Part shown: positions 17,670-26,941 of the stretch, in pieces
How the letters are laid out: every line of letters begins with the position of its first letter
Position numbering within the stretch: position 1 is the first letter of the stretch
Assembly: GCF_000750955.1 (NCBI RefSeq)
Contig: NZ_CCEJ010000009.1
Location: 163,936 to 227,935 of the forward strand
Direction: 5' to 3'
Length of the DNA: 64,000 nt
DNA from: Criblamydia sequanensis CRIB-18
GTDB lineage: Bacteria; Chlamydiota; Chlamydiia; Chlamydiales; Criblamydiaceae
The notes under the pieces: model-generated
Seen by the model: the letters and a program-made list of their open reading frames with translations, nothing else
Databases searched by the model: none
Told to the model about the DNA's origin: nothing
Position numbers and translations under genes: made by a program

Positions 17670-19409
17670 ATGCTTAGCCCAAGAACTGAATTGGAAAAAA
17701 TTTTTGAAAAAGCCATACAAAAATCTTTTCCAAAAGAAACAAGCGAGTTTAAGCTTGACCCTGACATTAAAGAGAGCACCCAGCCTCAGTTTGGCCACTA
17801 TCAATTCAACTCGGCCATGAAACTCTCAAAAATTTTAAAAATTCCACCCCGTCAAGTAGCTGAGGTGATAACGTCTAATGTCGATAAGGGCTCTCTGATT
17901 GAATCTCTTGAAATTGCAGGTCCGGGCTTTATCAATATCACCTTATCTCCGCATTACCTTGAAAAGTCGATCAAACAAATTTTAAGAGGTGAAACCTTTG
18001 ATAAAAAGGCGAAGCAAAAAATCATTATCGACTTCTCATCTCCCAACATCGCAAAAGAGCTTCATGTCGGCCATCTTCGTTCGACAATTATTGGAGATAG
18101 CCTTTCGAGACTTTTTGAATTCTTAGGCCATGATGTTTTAAGGCTCAATCATATTGGAGATTGGGGCACTCAATTCGGGATGCTAATTGCCTATCTTAAA
18201 GAAGAGTGTAAAGAAATATTAACAGGCCAAAAAACCGCTGACTTAGCTGAGCTTATGGCTTGGTACAAGCAATCAAAAGCTAGATTTGATGCCGATCCGG
18301 AGTTTAAGAAAAGAGCTCAAAAAGAAGTCTATCATCTTCAAAACGGGGATGAAGAATCCTTGGAAGCTTGGAAGATGATCTGCGACATCTCTAAAAAAGG
18401 ATATCAAGAAATTTATGAGCTTCTTGATGTTTCTATTAAAGACCGCGGCGAATCTTTTTATAACCCGCTTTTAAAGTCTATCGTTGAGGATCTTGAGAAA
18501 AAGGGACTTGTGACTGTCTCTGAAGGGGCAAAATGTCTTTTTCTTGAAGGGTTTGCAAGCCGTGACGGCACAACACAACCTTTAATTATCCAAAAACAAG
18601 ACGGCGGCTATCTCTATGCCACAACCGACCTTGCGGCCATTAGACAGCGAATTCAAGATGAAAAAGCAGACCGCATTATTTATGTGACAGATGCCGGACA
18701 AAGCCTTCACTTCAACATGATTTTTAAAGCAGCGGAAGCTGCCGGCTATCTTGACAGAACTAAGACAAAAGTAGATCATGTCCCTTTTGGATTGGTTTTA
18801 GGCCCGGATGGCAAGAAGTTTAAAACGAGGTCTGGCGAAACTGAGAAATTAATTGATCTTCTAAATAAAGCTATTGAGAAAGCAAGGCTCTTAATTGAAG
18901 AGCGCCACCTTGAGATGACTCCTTCTGAAAAAGAAGAGTTAGCCAAAAAGCTTGGTATTGGCGCTGTTAAATACGCCGATTTATCTTCGCATAGGACAAG
19001 CGACTATGTATTTAGCTATGACAGGATGCTTCGTTTTGAAGGAAATACGGCAGCCTATCTTATGTATTCATATGTACGCATTCAAAGCATTAAGAGGAAA
19101 GTTGGGATTGACCCTCAGCTCATTCAGGAAAAAACAGACCTTGAACTCTCCCACCCAAGCGAAATTGCTTTAAGCCTTCATTTAACGCAGTTTGGCGATG
19201 TATTAGAACAAGTAAGTGTTGATCTTTTGCCCAATAGGCTGACAGAATACCTTTATGGTCTTTCAAATCACTTTAACGCTTTTTTTAGAGATTGCAGAGT
19301 TGAAGGGACGAGCCAAGAAAAGTCAAGGCTTTTGCTTGCGGAAGCGGCTGCCAAAACCTTGAAGCAAGGGCTATTCATCCTTGGTGTTGAAACCGTTGAA
19401 AGAATGTAA
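17670..19409 (+). CDS. argS: Arginyl-tRNA synthetase
   Basis: Class Ia synthetase, 579 residues. It has the N-terminal additional domain, then the HIGH-equivalent HVGH at residues 132-135 (SSPNIAKELHVGHLRS), NHIGDWGTQFG, LDVSIKDRGESFY, YATTDLAAI and the degenerate KMSKS region KKFKTRSGE. The all-helical anticodon domain follows. It ends 9 bp from the convergent lipase-like gene with no terminator visible. Confidence 0.97.
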   Translation: MLSPRTELEKIFEKAIQKSFPKETSEFKLDPDIKESTQPQFGHYQFNSAMKLSKILKIPPRQVAEVITSNVDKGSLIESLEIAGPGFINITLSPHYLEKSIKQILRGETFDKKAKQKIIIDFSSPNIAKELHVGHLRSTIIGDSLSRLFEFLGHDVLRLNHIGDWGTQFGMLIAYLKEECKEILTGQKTADLAELMAWYKQSKARFDADPEFKKRAQKEVYHLQNGDEESLEAWKMICDISKKGYQEIYELLDVSIKDRGESFYNPLLKSIVEDLEKKGLVTVSEGAKCLFLEGFASRDGTTQPLIIQKQDGGYLYATTDLAAIRQRIQDEKADRIIYVTDAGQSLHFNMIFKAAEAAGYLDRTKTKVDHVPFGLVLGPDGKKFKTRSGETEKLIDLLNKAIEKARLLIEERHLEMTPSEKEELAKKLGIGAVKYADLSSHRTSDYVFSYDRMLRFEGNTAAYLMYSYVRIQSIKRKVGIDPQLIQEKTDLELSHPSEIALSLHLTQFGDVLEQVSVDLLPNRLTEYLYGLSNHFNAFFRDCRVEGTSQEKSRLLLAEAAAKTLKQGLFILGVETVERM

Positions 19410-19418
19410 GGACGAGAT

Positions 19419-20456
19419 TTAAGTTGAAAAGAATTCTATTGCCGAATTTGCCGCTGTATCCGAAAAAAGGAATGGGACGTGCCCTGTAGCATTTAAAACT
19501 TGGCTAGTGGCATTTTTAGAACCCCCATGTTTTGCAGACTCTCTTGGCCAAATTACAAAATCGACTTCACTATGCATGTGAAGGTATCTTGTTTCGACCT
19601 CCTTTTCAGAGGCATTCTTTTTTAGCTCCGTAACAAAATCAGAAAAAGGTTTCATTTGATTGGCGCTCTCAGATAAACCAAGAGGCAAATAGGCGGCATA
19701 AGTCCCGTCAAAAGGAGTGCCCATAGAAACAAAGTGAGTCACTTCACAGCCAATAGATTCCGCATAGTCCTGTATAAACTTCTCACCCACAAGACCTCCC
19801 ATGGAATGGACAAAAATTTTAAGATCCTTTCGATCCGTCAATTTTTGAATTTCTATAACCATTTGAAGAACCGCTTTGGAATAGTCATCGATAGACTGGA
19901 AAGGCCCGCCGAGATTGATGGTAAATAAATTATCAAAGCCTGCGTTTTTTAGAATGTGCCGATGGTAAATCCAATTGTTACTAGATCCTAAGTATCCATG
20001 AATCATCAAAATCGGCGTTTGATGAGGATTGCATTCTTTCCTGGTCTTAGGATTGGCTTTTGTTAAATCAATCGGCGCCACAACCATTTGAGCCAGGATG
20101 GATAAAAAGCCTAGGAATACTGATTGGACATTATTAGCCATTAATCTAATTGGTCTTGGCAAATGAGGGGTTATAAGCTGCCAGCCTTTTAAAAAGAGAA
20201 GGACGCCAAGAGCAATTGAACTCACGGTTAAAGCCACAAGGGCAATGGGAGCTGCTGCATGAACCAAGGTTAAACTCGCTGAGATAATAAGAGAAGCGGT
20301 TAAACATAAACTCAAAATAAAAAAGGCTTTTTCAGCAGCTTCTTTAATGCGGAAACAGTTTACTTTTGGAGGAGGAGGCGGGTCTAGACTTTCTAAAGTA
20401 TTCAAAATAGCGGGGTCTTTAATTTCTCTTATAGTATCAAAATTAGAAGCAGACAT
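19419..20456 (-). CDS. Membrane-anchored lipase-like alpha/beta hydrolase
   Basis: 345 residues. Residues about 40-105 hold two hydrophobic helices, so the protein is likely an inner-membrane protein or secreted with an N-terminal hairpin. The rest is an alpha/beta-hydrolase: oxyanion segment MIHGYLGSSNN, nucleophile elbow HSMGG, an acidic residue in VDFVIW and a late GHVPF histidine. This set resembles lipase/PGAP1-like acyl hydrolases. Substrate unknown; a phospholipase or thioesterase role is possible in a pathogen that remodels host lipids. Confidence 0.75.
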   Translation of the reverse strand: MSASNFDTIREIKDPAILNTLESLDPPPPPKVNCFRIKEAAEKAFFILSLCLTASLIISASLTLVHAAAPIALVALTVSSIALGVLLFLKGWQLITPHLPRPIRLMANNVQSVFLGFLSILAQMVVAPIDLTKANPKTRKECNPHQTPILMIHGYLGSSNNWIYHRHILKNAGFDNLFTINLGGPFQSIDDYSKAVLQMVIEIQKLTDRKDLKIFVHSMGGLVGEKFIQDYAESIGCEVTHFVSMGTPFDGTYAAYLPLGLSESANQMKPFSDFVTELKKNASEKEVETRYLHMHSEVDFVIWPRESAKHGGSKNATSQVLNATGHVPFLFSDTAANSAIEFFST

Positions 20457-20536
20457 TTAAAACCCTTATTAAAGTAATTAATTTCTATTAAATATGTAAA
20501 TTTGGATTGAATTTTATCAAAATTAATTAATTAATT

Positions 20537-21511
20537 CTATAAAATAATTGTTTTAGAGAGTTCTCCAGGGATTTCTCTTACAAATTTTGGAACAAGATAA
20601 CCCGGAACTCTTTTTTTTAATTCCGATATTATTTCCTTCCCTTTTTCTTCAGTTACTTTAAAATGGCTCCCCCCTTTAACCGGGTCTAACTGATGAAGGT
20701 AGTAGGGAAGAACACCAAGTGAGATCAGTTTCCAGGAAAGCTCTTCAAGAATATTAACGGAATCATTGACGCCTTTTAACAAGACCGTTTGATTTAATAG
20801 TGTAATTTTCTTTTCAAGAAGATGTGAAAGTCTTAATTTCAGCTCATCATCTAGCTCTTTCGGGTGATTGGTATGGAGGATAAAAACCACTTTTTTTGAA
20901 AGACCGCCTAAGATTTCTATCAATTCATCGTCAATTCTTTCAGGTATTCCAATAGGAAAGCGGGTGTGAAACCGAATGATTTGAATAGATTCAAGAGATT
21001 CTAGCTCTTTCAAAAGACCTCTTAACTTCTCATTTGATAAAGAAAGAGGGTCTCCCCCGCTTAAGATTACTTCTTTTTGAGAAAAAGATTTCTTTATAGA
21101 CTCAATCTCAAAATCAAAATCGCTTTTACTTGTCTCGTAAGGGTAATTTCTTCTAAAGCAGTAGCGGCAATGCATCGCGCAAGCGCTTGTCGTGATTAAA
21201 AGAGAGCGGCTTTGATATTTTTGAAGAAGCTTTGGACTTAACTGAAAAGTGCAATCGTTAACCGGATCTTCTTTGCAATCTTCTCCAACCTTGTTTTCTT
21301 CTTTCAAGGGAATAAACTGTCTTCCAATAGGGTCATCGAGTGAGTTTTTCTCTATCTTCTCAGCAAGTCGAATAGGTAAATTCAAAATAAAAGAAGATTT
21401 AAGCAGCACCTTATCCCGATTTTCAGAATCGAGCTCTAGGAAGTCCATTAATTTTTCGATAGAGGAAAAGTTCTGTTTTAATAACTTTTTCCATAGGGGA
21501 ACGGCGTGCAT
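20537..21511 (-). CDS. epmB: EF-P beta-lysylation protein EpmB / KamA-type radical SAM aminomutase
   Basis: 324-residue radical SAM enzyme of the lysine 2,3-aminomutase family. The [4Fe-4S] cysteines are C111, C115 and C118 in CAMHCRYCFRR; GGDPLSLSN and HTNHPKEL follow as in the family. The short length and N-terminus match EpmB, which makes (R)-beta-lysine for EF-P, rather than the longer catabolic KamA. No EF-P or EpmA gene is in this window, so the EF-P link is from family knowledge. Confidence 0.85.
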   Translation of the reverse strand: MHAVPLWKKLLKQNFSSIEKLMDFLELDSENRDKVLLKSSFILNLPIRLAEKIEKNSLDDPIGRQFIPLKEENKVGEDCKEDPVNDCTFQLSPKLLQKYQSRSLLITTSACAMHCRYCFRRNYPYETSKSDFDFEIESIKKSFSQKEVILSGGDPLSLSNEKLRGLLKELESLESIQIIRFHTRFPIGIPERIDDELIEILGGLSKKVVFILHTNHPKELDDELKLRLSHLLEKKITLLNQTVLLKGVNDSVNILEELSWKLISLGVLPYYLHQLDPVKGGSHFKVTEEKGKEIISELKKRVPGYLVPKFVREIPGELSKTIIL

Positions 21512-21592
21512 AAGTAATCTAGTAAAAAAATGATTTTTAGATTATATCTCTAAAGCAAAATAATTTGAAGTAATAACCAAGACATCTTGACT

Positions 21593-22546
21593 TTACTTAA
21601 ATAAGTTATAAAAGTTTTCAGCAAATTTCTCGACATCGGGTTCATTTGAAACCTCAACCCAAGGAACGATCCCCTCTTTCCATGCAGGAGGAGGAAAGCC
21701 TTTTGAAGCCCAAATGGTTCTGATCAGCATTTCTGCGATACTCGGGTCGCCAAGTCTCCAAGGCTTTGCCTGGCAGATCCACCAGAAGATCCTTCCTAAC
21801 TTTTTGATAAGTATTGCCTTATCAGTTTCAATCATGGCTTCAGGATAGAGCTTTGTCTCAACAAAATTCATAATTTTATAAATTTTTTTAAATTTGGTAT
21901 GAGACAAAGATCCAAAAAGGTTTCTGCCCACAATGCGTACTGATTTTTTCGAGGTGTAAATTTTGGATAATTTAACTTTATCTTGATTTATGTTGCTTAC
22001 ATGAATGAATTTTTTATCATTCTCTGAAGTATTCTTTACTTTGCAACATTTGCCATCGGGCAAGTAGTTTTTATAGAAATTATACACAGCAATGTAAGGA
22101 CAATTTTCATAAAAATAAGTTTCCATCTCATTTTCTCTTAAGTCTCCATATCTAGAATCGGACGCAATGTAGTCCCTGGCAAAACCTAAAAGTTTTAATA
22201 TATCATTAAATTCCCATTCCTTTTCTTTTAGACCGGTTGCAGCAATTTTGATAGTATGATGCATCCAGTTTCCGTATCTTTCCTGGTCGGGATTATAATT
22301 CATTGACTTGGCAACTTTAGAATCTTTGAAGACGACATAATCCTGCCATTTCTCGCCAATTATGTCCTGGGGGATTTTTTCTATTATTTCCAAAATCTCT
22401 TTTTCTAATCTTTCTGAAACCCCCTTAGCCCTTAAACAATCGAGCACATGTTCTCGCTTATTGTAAATCCTTAGATTAGGTTTGATTTCATCAAATAGCA
22501 TCGATGAAAGACTATCTTCAGTTGCCAGTATAGAAAAACTATTCAT
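21593..22546 (-). CDS. Hypothetical protein, triplicated accessory family, copy 1
   Basis: 317 residues, soluble, of no family I recognise. Landmarks shared with the two copies downstream are an N-terminal LFDEIKPNLRIY segment, GEKWQDYVVFKDSKVA, DQERYGNWMHH and a strongly conserved C-terminal block IFWWICQAKPWRLGDPSIAE ending in a KFAENF helix. The pattern of W, H and a GDPSIAE loop suggests an enzyme-like or binding fold, but no known catalytic motif is seen. Copy-number growth with no signal peptide suggests a secreted effector or lineage-specific toxin-like protein; that is inference. Confidence 0.7.
   Translation of the reverse strand: MNSFSILATEDSLSSMLFDEIKPNLRIYNKREHVLDCLRAKGVSERLEKEILEIIEKIPQDIIGEKWQDYVVFKDSKVAKSMNYNPDQERYGNWMHHTIKIAATGLKEKEWEFNDILKLLGFARDYIASDSRYGDLRENEMETYFYENCPYIAVYNFYKNYLPDGKCCKVKNTSENDKKFIHVSNINQDKVKLSKIYTSKKSVRIVGRNLFGSLSHTKFKKIYKIMNFVETKLYPEAMIETDKAILIKKLGRIFWWICQAKPWRLGDPSIAEMLIRTIWASKGFPPPAWKEGIVPWVEVSNEPDVEKFAENFYNLFK
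21598..21812. repeat. Near-identical DNA repeat shared by copies 1 and 2 of the accessory family
   Basis: The 3' 215 bases of copy 1 are almost identical in DNA to 22709-22924 in copy 2 (long uninterrupted matches around the CGGGTCGCCAAGTCTCCAAG region), whereas the middle parts of the two genes have diverged strongly. That contrast is what recent gene conversion or selection on the C-terminal domain would leave. Confidence 0.75.
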
Positions 22547-22705
22547 AATGTTCCCTGATAAATAAAAAATATTTTAAAACATTTCTATTAAGAGAATATT
22601 AAGGCTTTTGTTTAACAAAATAGTGAATAGATCTCTTCTTTTAAAAATAAAAAAACTTGAACTGCTAATAACAATAGTGGCTATTTAACCAGCAAAAGAC
22701 TTGGG

Positions 22706-23646
22706 TTACTTAAATAACGTATGGAAATTTTCAGCAAATTTCTCAACGTCCGATTCGTTGGTAACCTCAACCCAAGGAACGATACCCTCTTTCCATGCAG
22801 GAGGTGGAAAGCCCTTTGAGGCCCAAATGGTTCTTATCAGCATTTCTGCGATACTCGGGTCGCCAAGTCTCCAAGGCTTTGCCTGGCAAATCCACCAGAA
22901 GATTCTTCCTAACTTTTTGATAAGTTCTTGCTTGTCATTCTCATCACTCGCTTCCGGGTAGAGTTTTGTCTCGACAAAATTCATGATTTTATCAATTTTT
23001 TTAACATTCGTATGATTCATACTCCCATAAAGAGTTTGGCACATAAATTTAACGGGTTGGTCCCCAATTAAAATTTTGGATAATTTAATTTTTTCTTGAT
23101 TTATGTAGCCTATATGAATGAATTTTGTGATCGTATCGAAAACTTTTTTTCTTTGCAAGTTGCACCATCCGGCAAATAGCTTTTATAAAACTCATATATT
23201 GCCACATAGGGCGAATTTCCCAAAAAAGAGGTTTCCATTGATGTTTTTCTTGAAACGCCATAGGAATAATCAGATCCGATATAATGTCTTGCGAAGCACA
23301 AAAATTCTAAAATTTCCTTAAATGTCCATTCCTTTTCCATGAAACCTGAGGCCGCAATTCTCACAGAATGATGCATCCAGTTGCCATACCTTTCCTGATC
23401 GGCACTATAACTCATTGCGGCCGCAACTTTAGAATCTTTAAAAATGACATAATTTTGCCATTTTTCGCCGATAACCTCCTGAGGCGTTTTTTCTATTAAT
23501 TCAAGAAGGTCCCTTTCTAGTTTTTCGGAAACGCCGTTGCATTTTAAATAATTTTTAAGAGAGTTTTCATCGTAAATCTTCAGATTAGGTTTAATTTCAT
23601 CAAAGAACTTCGAGGAAAGGCTACTCTCATTGTTTATTGAATTCAC
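22706..23646 (-). pseudogene. Triplicated accessory family, copy 2, frameshifted in an A7 tract
   Basis: Homologue of the neighbouring 317-residue protein split into two frames. The N-terminal half reads in frame to DGATCKEKK, then goes out of frame at seven A on the coding strand (T7 at 23144-23150 on the plus strand). One more A would restore a continuous protein of about 313 residues running KKVFDTITKFIHIGYINQEK, collinear with copy 1. Everything else is intact, so this is a very recent frameshift, a slippage-rescued gene or a sequencing error. Confidence 0.8.
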
Positions 23647-23761
23647 AACAAATCCTTATAAATAAAATTATATTTTACAAAATATTTGTTAAAAGAAAAT
23701 TAAGATCGTCATTTAATATACTAAAGTTTATGATATCGGAATTTAAAATTTGGAAAGAAAA

Positions 23762-24205
23762 ATGGAAAAAACCGCTAGTGATGAACCCATCGTCGTTTGG
23801 AGCGCCTACCAAGTAGGTTTCGCAGCTTTCATTTCAGGACCGCTAGGCGCATCCTTCTTCATCGCGAGAAACTATAAAGCTCTGCAAAACATAAAAGCGG
23901 CTAATAAAAGTTTAATTATTGGTCTTTTGGGCAACTTTGTATTACTCACTTTGGCTTTTCTCTTTTTTGAAAAATGGGATAGAAGCCTTGTATTTGGAAT
24001 TACCGTCTCCTATATCCTCTTTTTGTCAGAATTTGTGAAAAAATTTCAGGGAAATGAGCTGAAAGAACTATTGGCGAATGGAGCTAAAAAAGGGTCTACT
24101 CTAAAGCTTATTCTCATTTCTTTAGGTTTTTTTGTACTTTATAATTTGATTGGAATTTCTACATTGCTCTTAGCAGAGTACTGGCTAGAAACCCAATTGT
24201 TATAG
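23762..24205 (+). CDS. Small membrane protein of unknown function
   Basis: 147 residues with about four predicted membrane helices: AYQVGFAAFISGPLGASFFIA, LIIGLLGNFVLLTLAFLFF, VFGITVSYILFLSEF and LILISLGFFVLYNLIGISTLLL. No family recognised. I prefer the ATG at 23762 because GGAAAG lies just upstream; an earlier TTG at 23750 would add only four residues. It sits alone on the plus strand among the copies of the accessory family, so it may travel with them. Confidence 0.6.
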   Translation: MEKTASDEPIVVWSAYQVGFAAFISGPLGASFFIARNYKALQNIKAANKSLIIGLLGNFVLLTLAFLFFEKWDRSLVFGITVSYILFLSEFVKKFQGNELKELLANGAKKGSTLKLILISLGFFVLYNLIGISTLLLAEYWLETQLL

Positions 24206-24226
24206 GATTTCAAAACTATAAGCGGG

Positions 24227-25222
24227 TTAATTAAATAACTTGTGAAAGTTCTCAGCAAATTTCTCGACATCAGCTTCTTTTACAACCTCTGCCCATGGAA
24301 TTATGCCCTCTTTCCAGCTTAGGCTTTCAAAGCCTTTTGATTGCCAAATGGTTCTAATCAAGGTTTCAGCTATGCTAGGATCGCCCGCGAGCCAAGGCTT
24401 TGCCTGGCAGATCCACCAAAAGATTTTTCCGAGTATTCTTTTTAGCTCTTCTCTATCTGTTTCCTGTAAAGCTTTTGGGTAGAGTCCGGACTTGACAAAC
24501 TCCATAATTTTAGCTGCTACTTCAGGATCGGTATGGTCTATGCCTCCAAAAGTCTCTTTACCCTGATAAATAAGGGGTTTTTCCGAAATCGATAGAGAAG
24601 ACAACTTTATTTTCTCCCCTCTTAAATAACTGAAAAAAGTTAACCCTCTTTTTGTTTCGATACAGGTGACGCCATCAGGCTGATAAGACTTAAAAAAATC
24701 TGCTATAACCTTATAGGGACCTCCTAAAAAAGAACAGCCCGGTTGAGTTCTTTCTTCTCCTGAAGTATGCCTTAGGCTTTCATATTCCCGACAACAGCGT
24801 AAGAATCTTAAAAGCTTATCAAAATTCCAGTCCTTTTTTTTAAGTCCCTTTACGCTGAGCCTTACTGTTTGATGCATCCATTTCCCATAGTTCTCTTGAT
24901 TGGCACTATAACCTAGAAAAGCAGCCTCTTCGGGATTTTTGAAAATAACATAATCTTTCCATCTCTCTCCTATTTCTTCTTCCTTTGTGCTTTTTATAAG
25001 CTCAAGATATTCATTAACATACTCTTCCGGAACTTCCAAATGGCCAAAGATGGAGTTTATGATTTCCTTATCTTTATAAACGGTTATACTAGTGCTTTCA
25101 AAATTCTCGCTTGGGGTCGCTAAAATAGTTTCTTCCGCTTCTTTTATTTTATGAGGTAGCTCTTCAAAAGGCGTCTTTTGGAGGAAATAATCCTTTAAAT
25201 GACAAGAATTTGATCGGATCAT
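24227..25222 (-). CDS. Hypothetical protein, triplicated accessory family, copy 3
   Basis: 331 residues, the most diverged and longest member, with about 20 extra N-terminal residues. It keeps the family landmarks GERWKDYVIFKNPEEA, NQENYGKWMHQTVR, FKSYQPDGVTC, HTDPEVAAKIMEFV, IFWWICQAKPWLAGDPSIAE and the KFAENF tail. The central segment replacing the VKNTSENDK region of copy 1 is different (ETKRGLTFFSYLRG). It is intact and starts just past the murA terminator. Function unknown. Confidence 0.7.
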   Translation of the reverse strand: MIRSNSCHLKDYFLQKTPFEELPHKIKEAEETILATPSENFESTSITVYKDKEIINSIFGHLEVPEEYVNEYLELIKSTKEEEIGERWKDYVIFKNPEEAAFLGYSANQENYGKWMHQTVRLSVKGLKKKDWNFDKLLRFLRCCREYESLRHTSGEERTQPGCSFLGGPYKVIADFFKSYQPDGVTCIETKRGLTFFSYLRGEKIKLSSLSISEKPLIYQGKETFGGIDHTDPEVAAKIMEFVKSGLYPKALQETDREELKRILGKIFWWICQAKPWLAGDPSIAETLIRTIWQSKGFESLSWKEGIIPWAEVVKEADVEKFAENFHKLFN

Positions 25223-25261
25223 ACTAAAAGATTTTTTCTTTAGAAGATTTTTAGGATGTTT

Positions 25262-25285
25262 AAAAAGCCCCTTAAAGGGGCTTTT
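25262..25285 (-). terminator. Intrinsic terminator downstream of murA
   Basis: AAAAGCCCC and GGGGCTTTT form a perfect nine-base stem around a five-base loop, with T-rich sequence beyond on the minus strand. It separates murA from the unrelated gene that starts at 25222. Confidence 0.85.
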
Positions 25286-25307
25286 GGATTAAACAATTAT
25301 GAGTGTT

Positions 25308-26717
25308 TTAAGCAGAGACAGTTAAAGCCGCAATCGGTCTTGAAGCTTGGGGGTAGACAATTTCCTCGGGTCTATCATCGAGCTCAACTCTTTCGGCATC
25401 TGCGCCTAAATCAATAAGTTTTTCAACTAGATTTTCATAACCTCTATCCAGATAAGGAAGGCCTAAAATAGTGCTTGTTCCCTCTGCGATTAATGCGGCC
25501 ATGATATAAGCAAACCCGGCTCTTAAATCAGGCACAGCTATTTCTTTTGCATTAAGGGCTGTAGGTCCCTTAACAATAATGCTATGCGGAAAGCTTTGAG
25601 AAGCAAAACGGCATTGCTTACCGCCAAGGCACTGTCTAAACTGCGTGATATCAGCGCCCATTTCCTTTAAGACTTCTGTGTAGCCGAAACGGTTTTCGTA
25701 AACAGTCTCATGAACTACCGAGGACCCCATAGCTTGAGTTAAAAGAACGACAAAAGGCTGTTGCCAATCTGTCATAAAGCCTGGATGAACATCCGTTTCC
25801 AAGTGGAGGCCGCCTTGCAAAGGGCCATCGTAGAAAAATTCAATGCCATTTGAGTGAACTGAAAACCCGCCGCCTACCTCTCTCATTTTATTTAAGAAAG
25901 TGATCATATCGCTATGCTTGGCATCTTCGATGAAGATCCGCCCCTTTGAAGCAATAGCTGCCATGCCCCAAGAGGCCACTTCTATTCTATCAGGAATAAT
26001 ATGATGCTCAACTTCATAAAAGCGTCTTGTCCCTTGAATTCTGATCGTTCGATCCACATCTAGCGTGATGTGAGCGCCCAATTTTTGTAAAAAAAGAATC
26101 AAATCTACAATTTCAGGCTCCATGGCCGCATTTTTAATTTCAGTAACGCCTCTTGCCGTAACGGAGGCTAAAATAGTATTCTCAGTAGCCATGACAGACG
26201 GGTATGGCAAAGTGATTACAGTTCCTTTAAGTCCTGAGTGGGCTTGAGCAAAATAAGCGCCAAGGCGTTTCATTTCACGAAATTCAATGTTGGCGCCTAA
26301 TTTACGAAGGGCATCTAAATGAAAATCGACGGGACGCTTTCCGATGCAATCGCCGCCTGTCACAGGAACTATGATGTCTTGATCGGTTCTGCCAAGAAGG
26401 GCTCCAATCATTAAAATAGGGATTCTATTAGCCCCTGAAAAACGCTGGGGAATATAGGAGGTTGTTAATTCTTTTGTGACCACTTCCATCACTTTAGCTT
26501 CCCTATCCCAAGAAACTTGCATACCGATTTCTTGGCACATAGCGACTGTTATCTCAATTTCGCCAATGTTGGGAACATTGTAGAATCGGCAGGGTTTATC
26601 AGAGAGTAGCGAAGCCACAAGCAATTTGTTAGTAGCATTTTTAGCGCCTTGAGCTTTAAGTTTTCCCTGAAGCGGTGTGCCGCCCTTGATTTTGAGTGCT
26701 TCCATATGAATGTCCAA
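25308..26717 (-). CDS. murA: UDP-N-acetylglucosamine 1-carboxyvinyltransferase with Asp in place of the catalytic Cys
   Basis: First committed enzyme of peptidoglycan synthesis, adding enolpyruvate from PEP to UDP-GlcNAc. The N-terminal QGAKNATNKLL block is the UDP-sugar site. In the active-site loop the usual GGCxIGxRPVD is GGDCIGKRPVD, so the fosfomycin-reactive cysteine (Cys115 in E. coli) is Asp123. Chlamydial MurA is known to carry this Asp, which preserves activity and gives intrinsic fosfomycin resistance. It is 469 residues, longer than the usual about 420, with a C-terminal tail (RPEEIVYPQASRPIA). In chlamydiae the product feeds the division-ring peptidoglycan. Confidence 0.95.
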   Translation of the reverse strand: MDIHMEALKIKGGTPLQGKLKAQGAKNATNKLLVASLLSDKPCRFYNVPNIGEIEITVAMCQEIGMQVSWDREAKVMEVVTKELTTSYIPQRFSGANRIPILMIGALLGRTDQDIIVPVTGGDCIGKRPVDFHLDALRKLGANIEFREMKRLGAYFAQAHSGLKGTVITLPYPSVMATENTILASVTARGVTEIKNAAMEPEIVDLILFLQKLGAHITLDVDRTIRIQGTRRFYEVEHHIIPDRIEVASWGMAAIASKGRIFIEDAKHSDMITFLNKMREVGGGFSVHSNGIEFFYDGPLQGGLHLETDVHPGFMTDWQQPFVVLLTQAMGSSVVHETVYENRFGYTEVLKEMGADITQFRQCLGGKQCRFASQSFPHSIIVKGPTALNAKEIAVPDLRAGFAYIMAALIAEGTSTILGLPYLDRGYENLVEKLIDLGADAERVELDDRPEEIVYPQASRPIAALTVSA

Positions 26718-26941
26718 TTAACTGATATTACCTTAAGAAATAGTTAGAAACACTTTTAAAGCCTTTCCATCAGGGAAACTACACTAAAATAAAGGTTTCT
26801 TTCAATAAAAATATGAAGAATCTTAACGAAGGATTCGCTTAAAATTGCTCTATTCAAAAAGCAAAACAAATTATACCATCGAATTTAGCCAATGTTTAAG
26901 AATTAAAATGAAATAGCGCAAAAGAAAAACGAGGTCTTATC

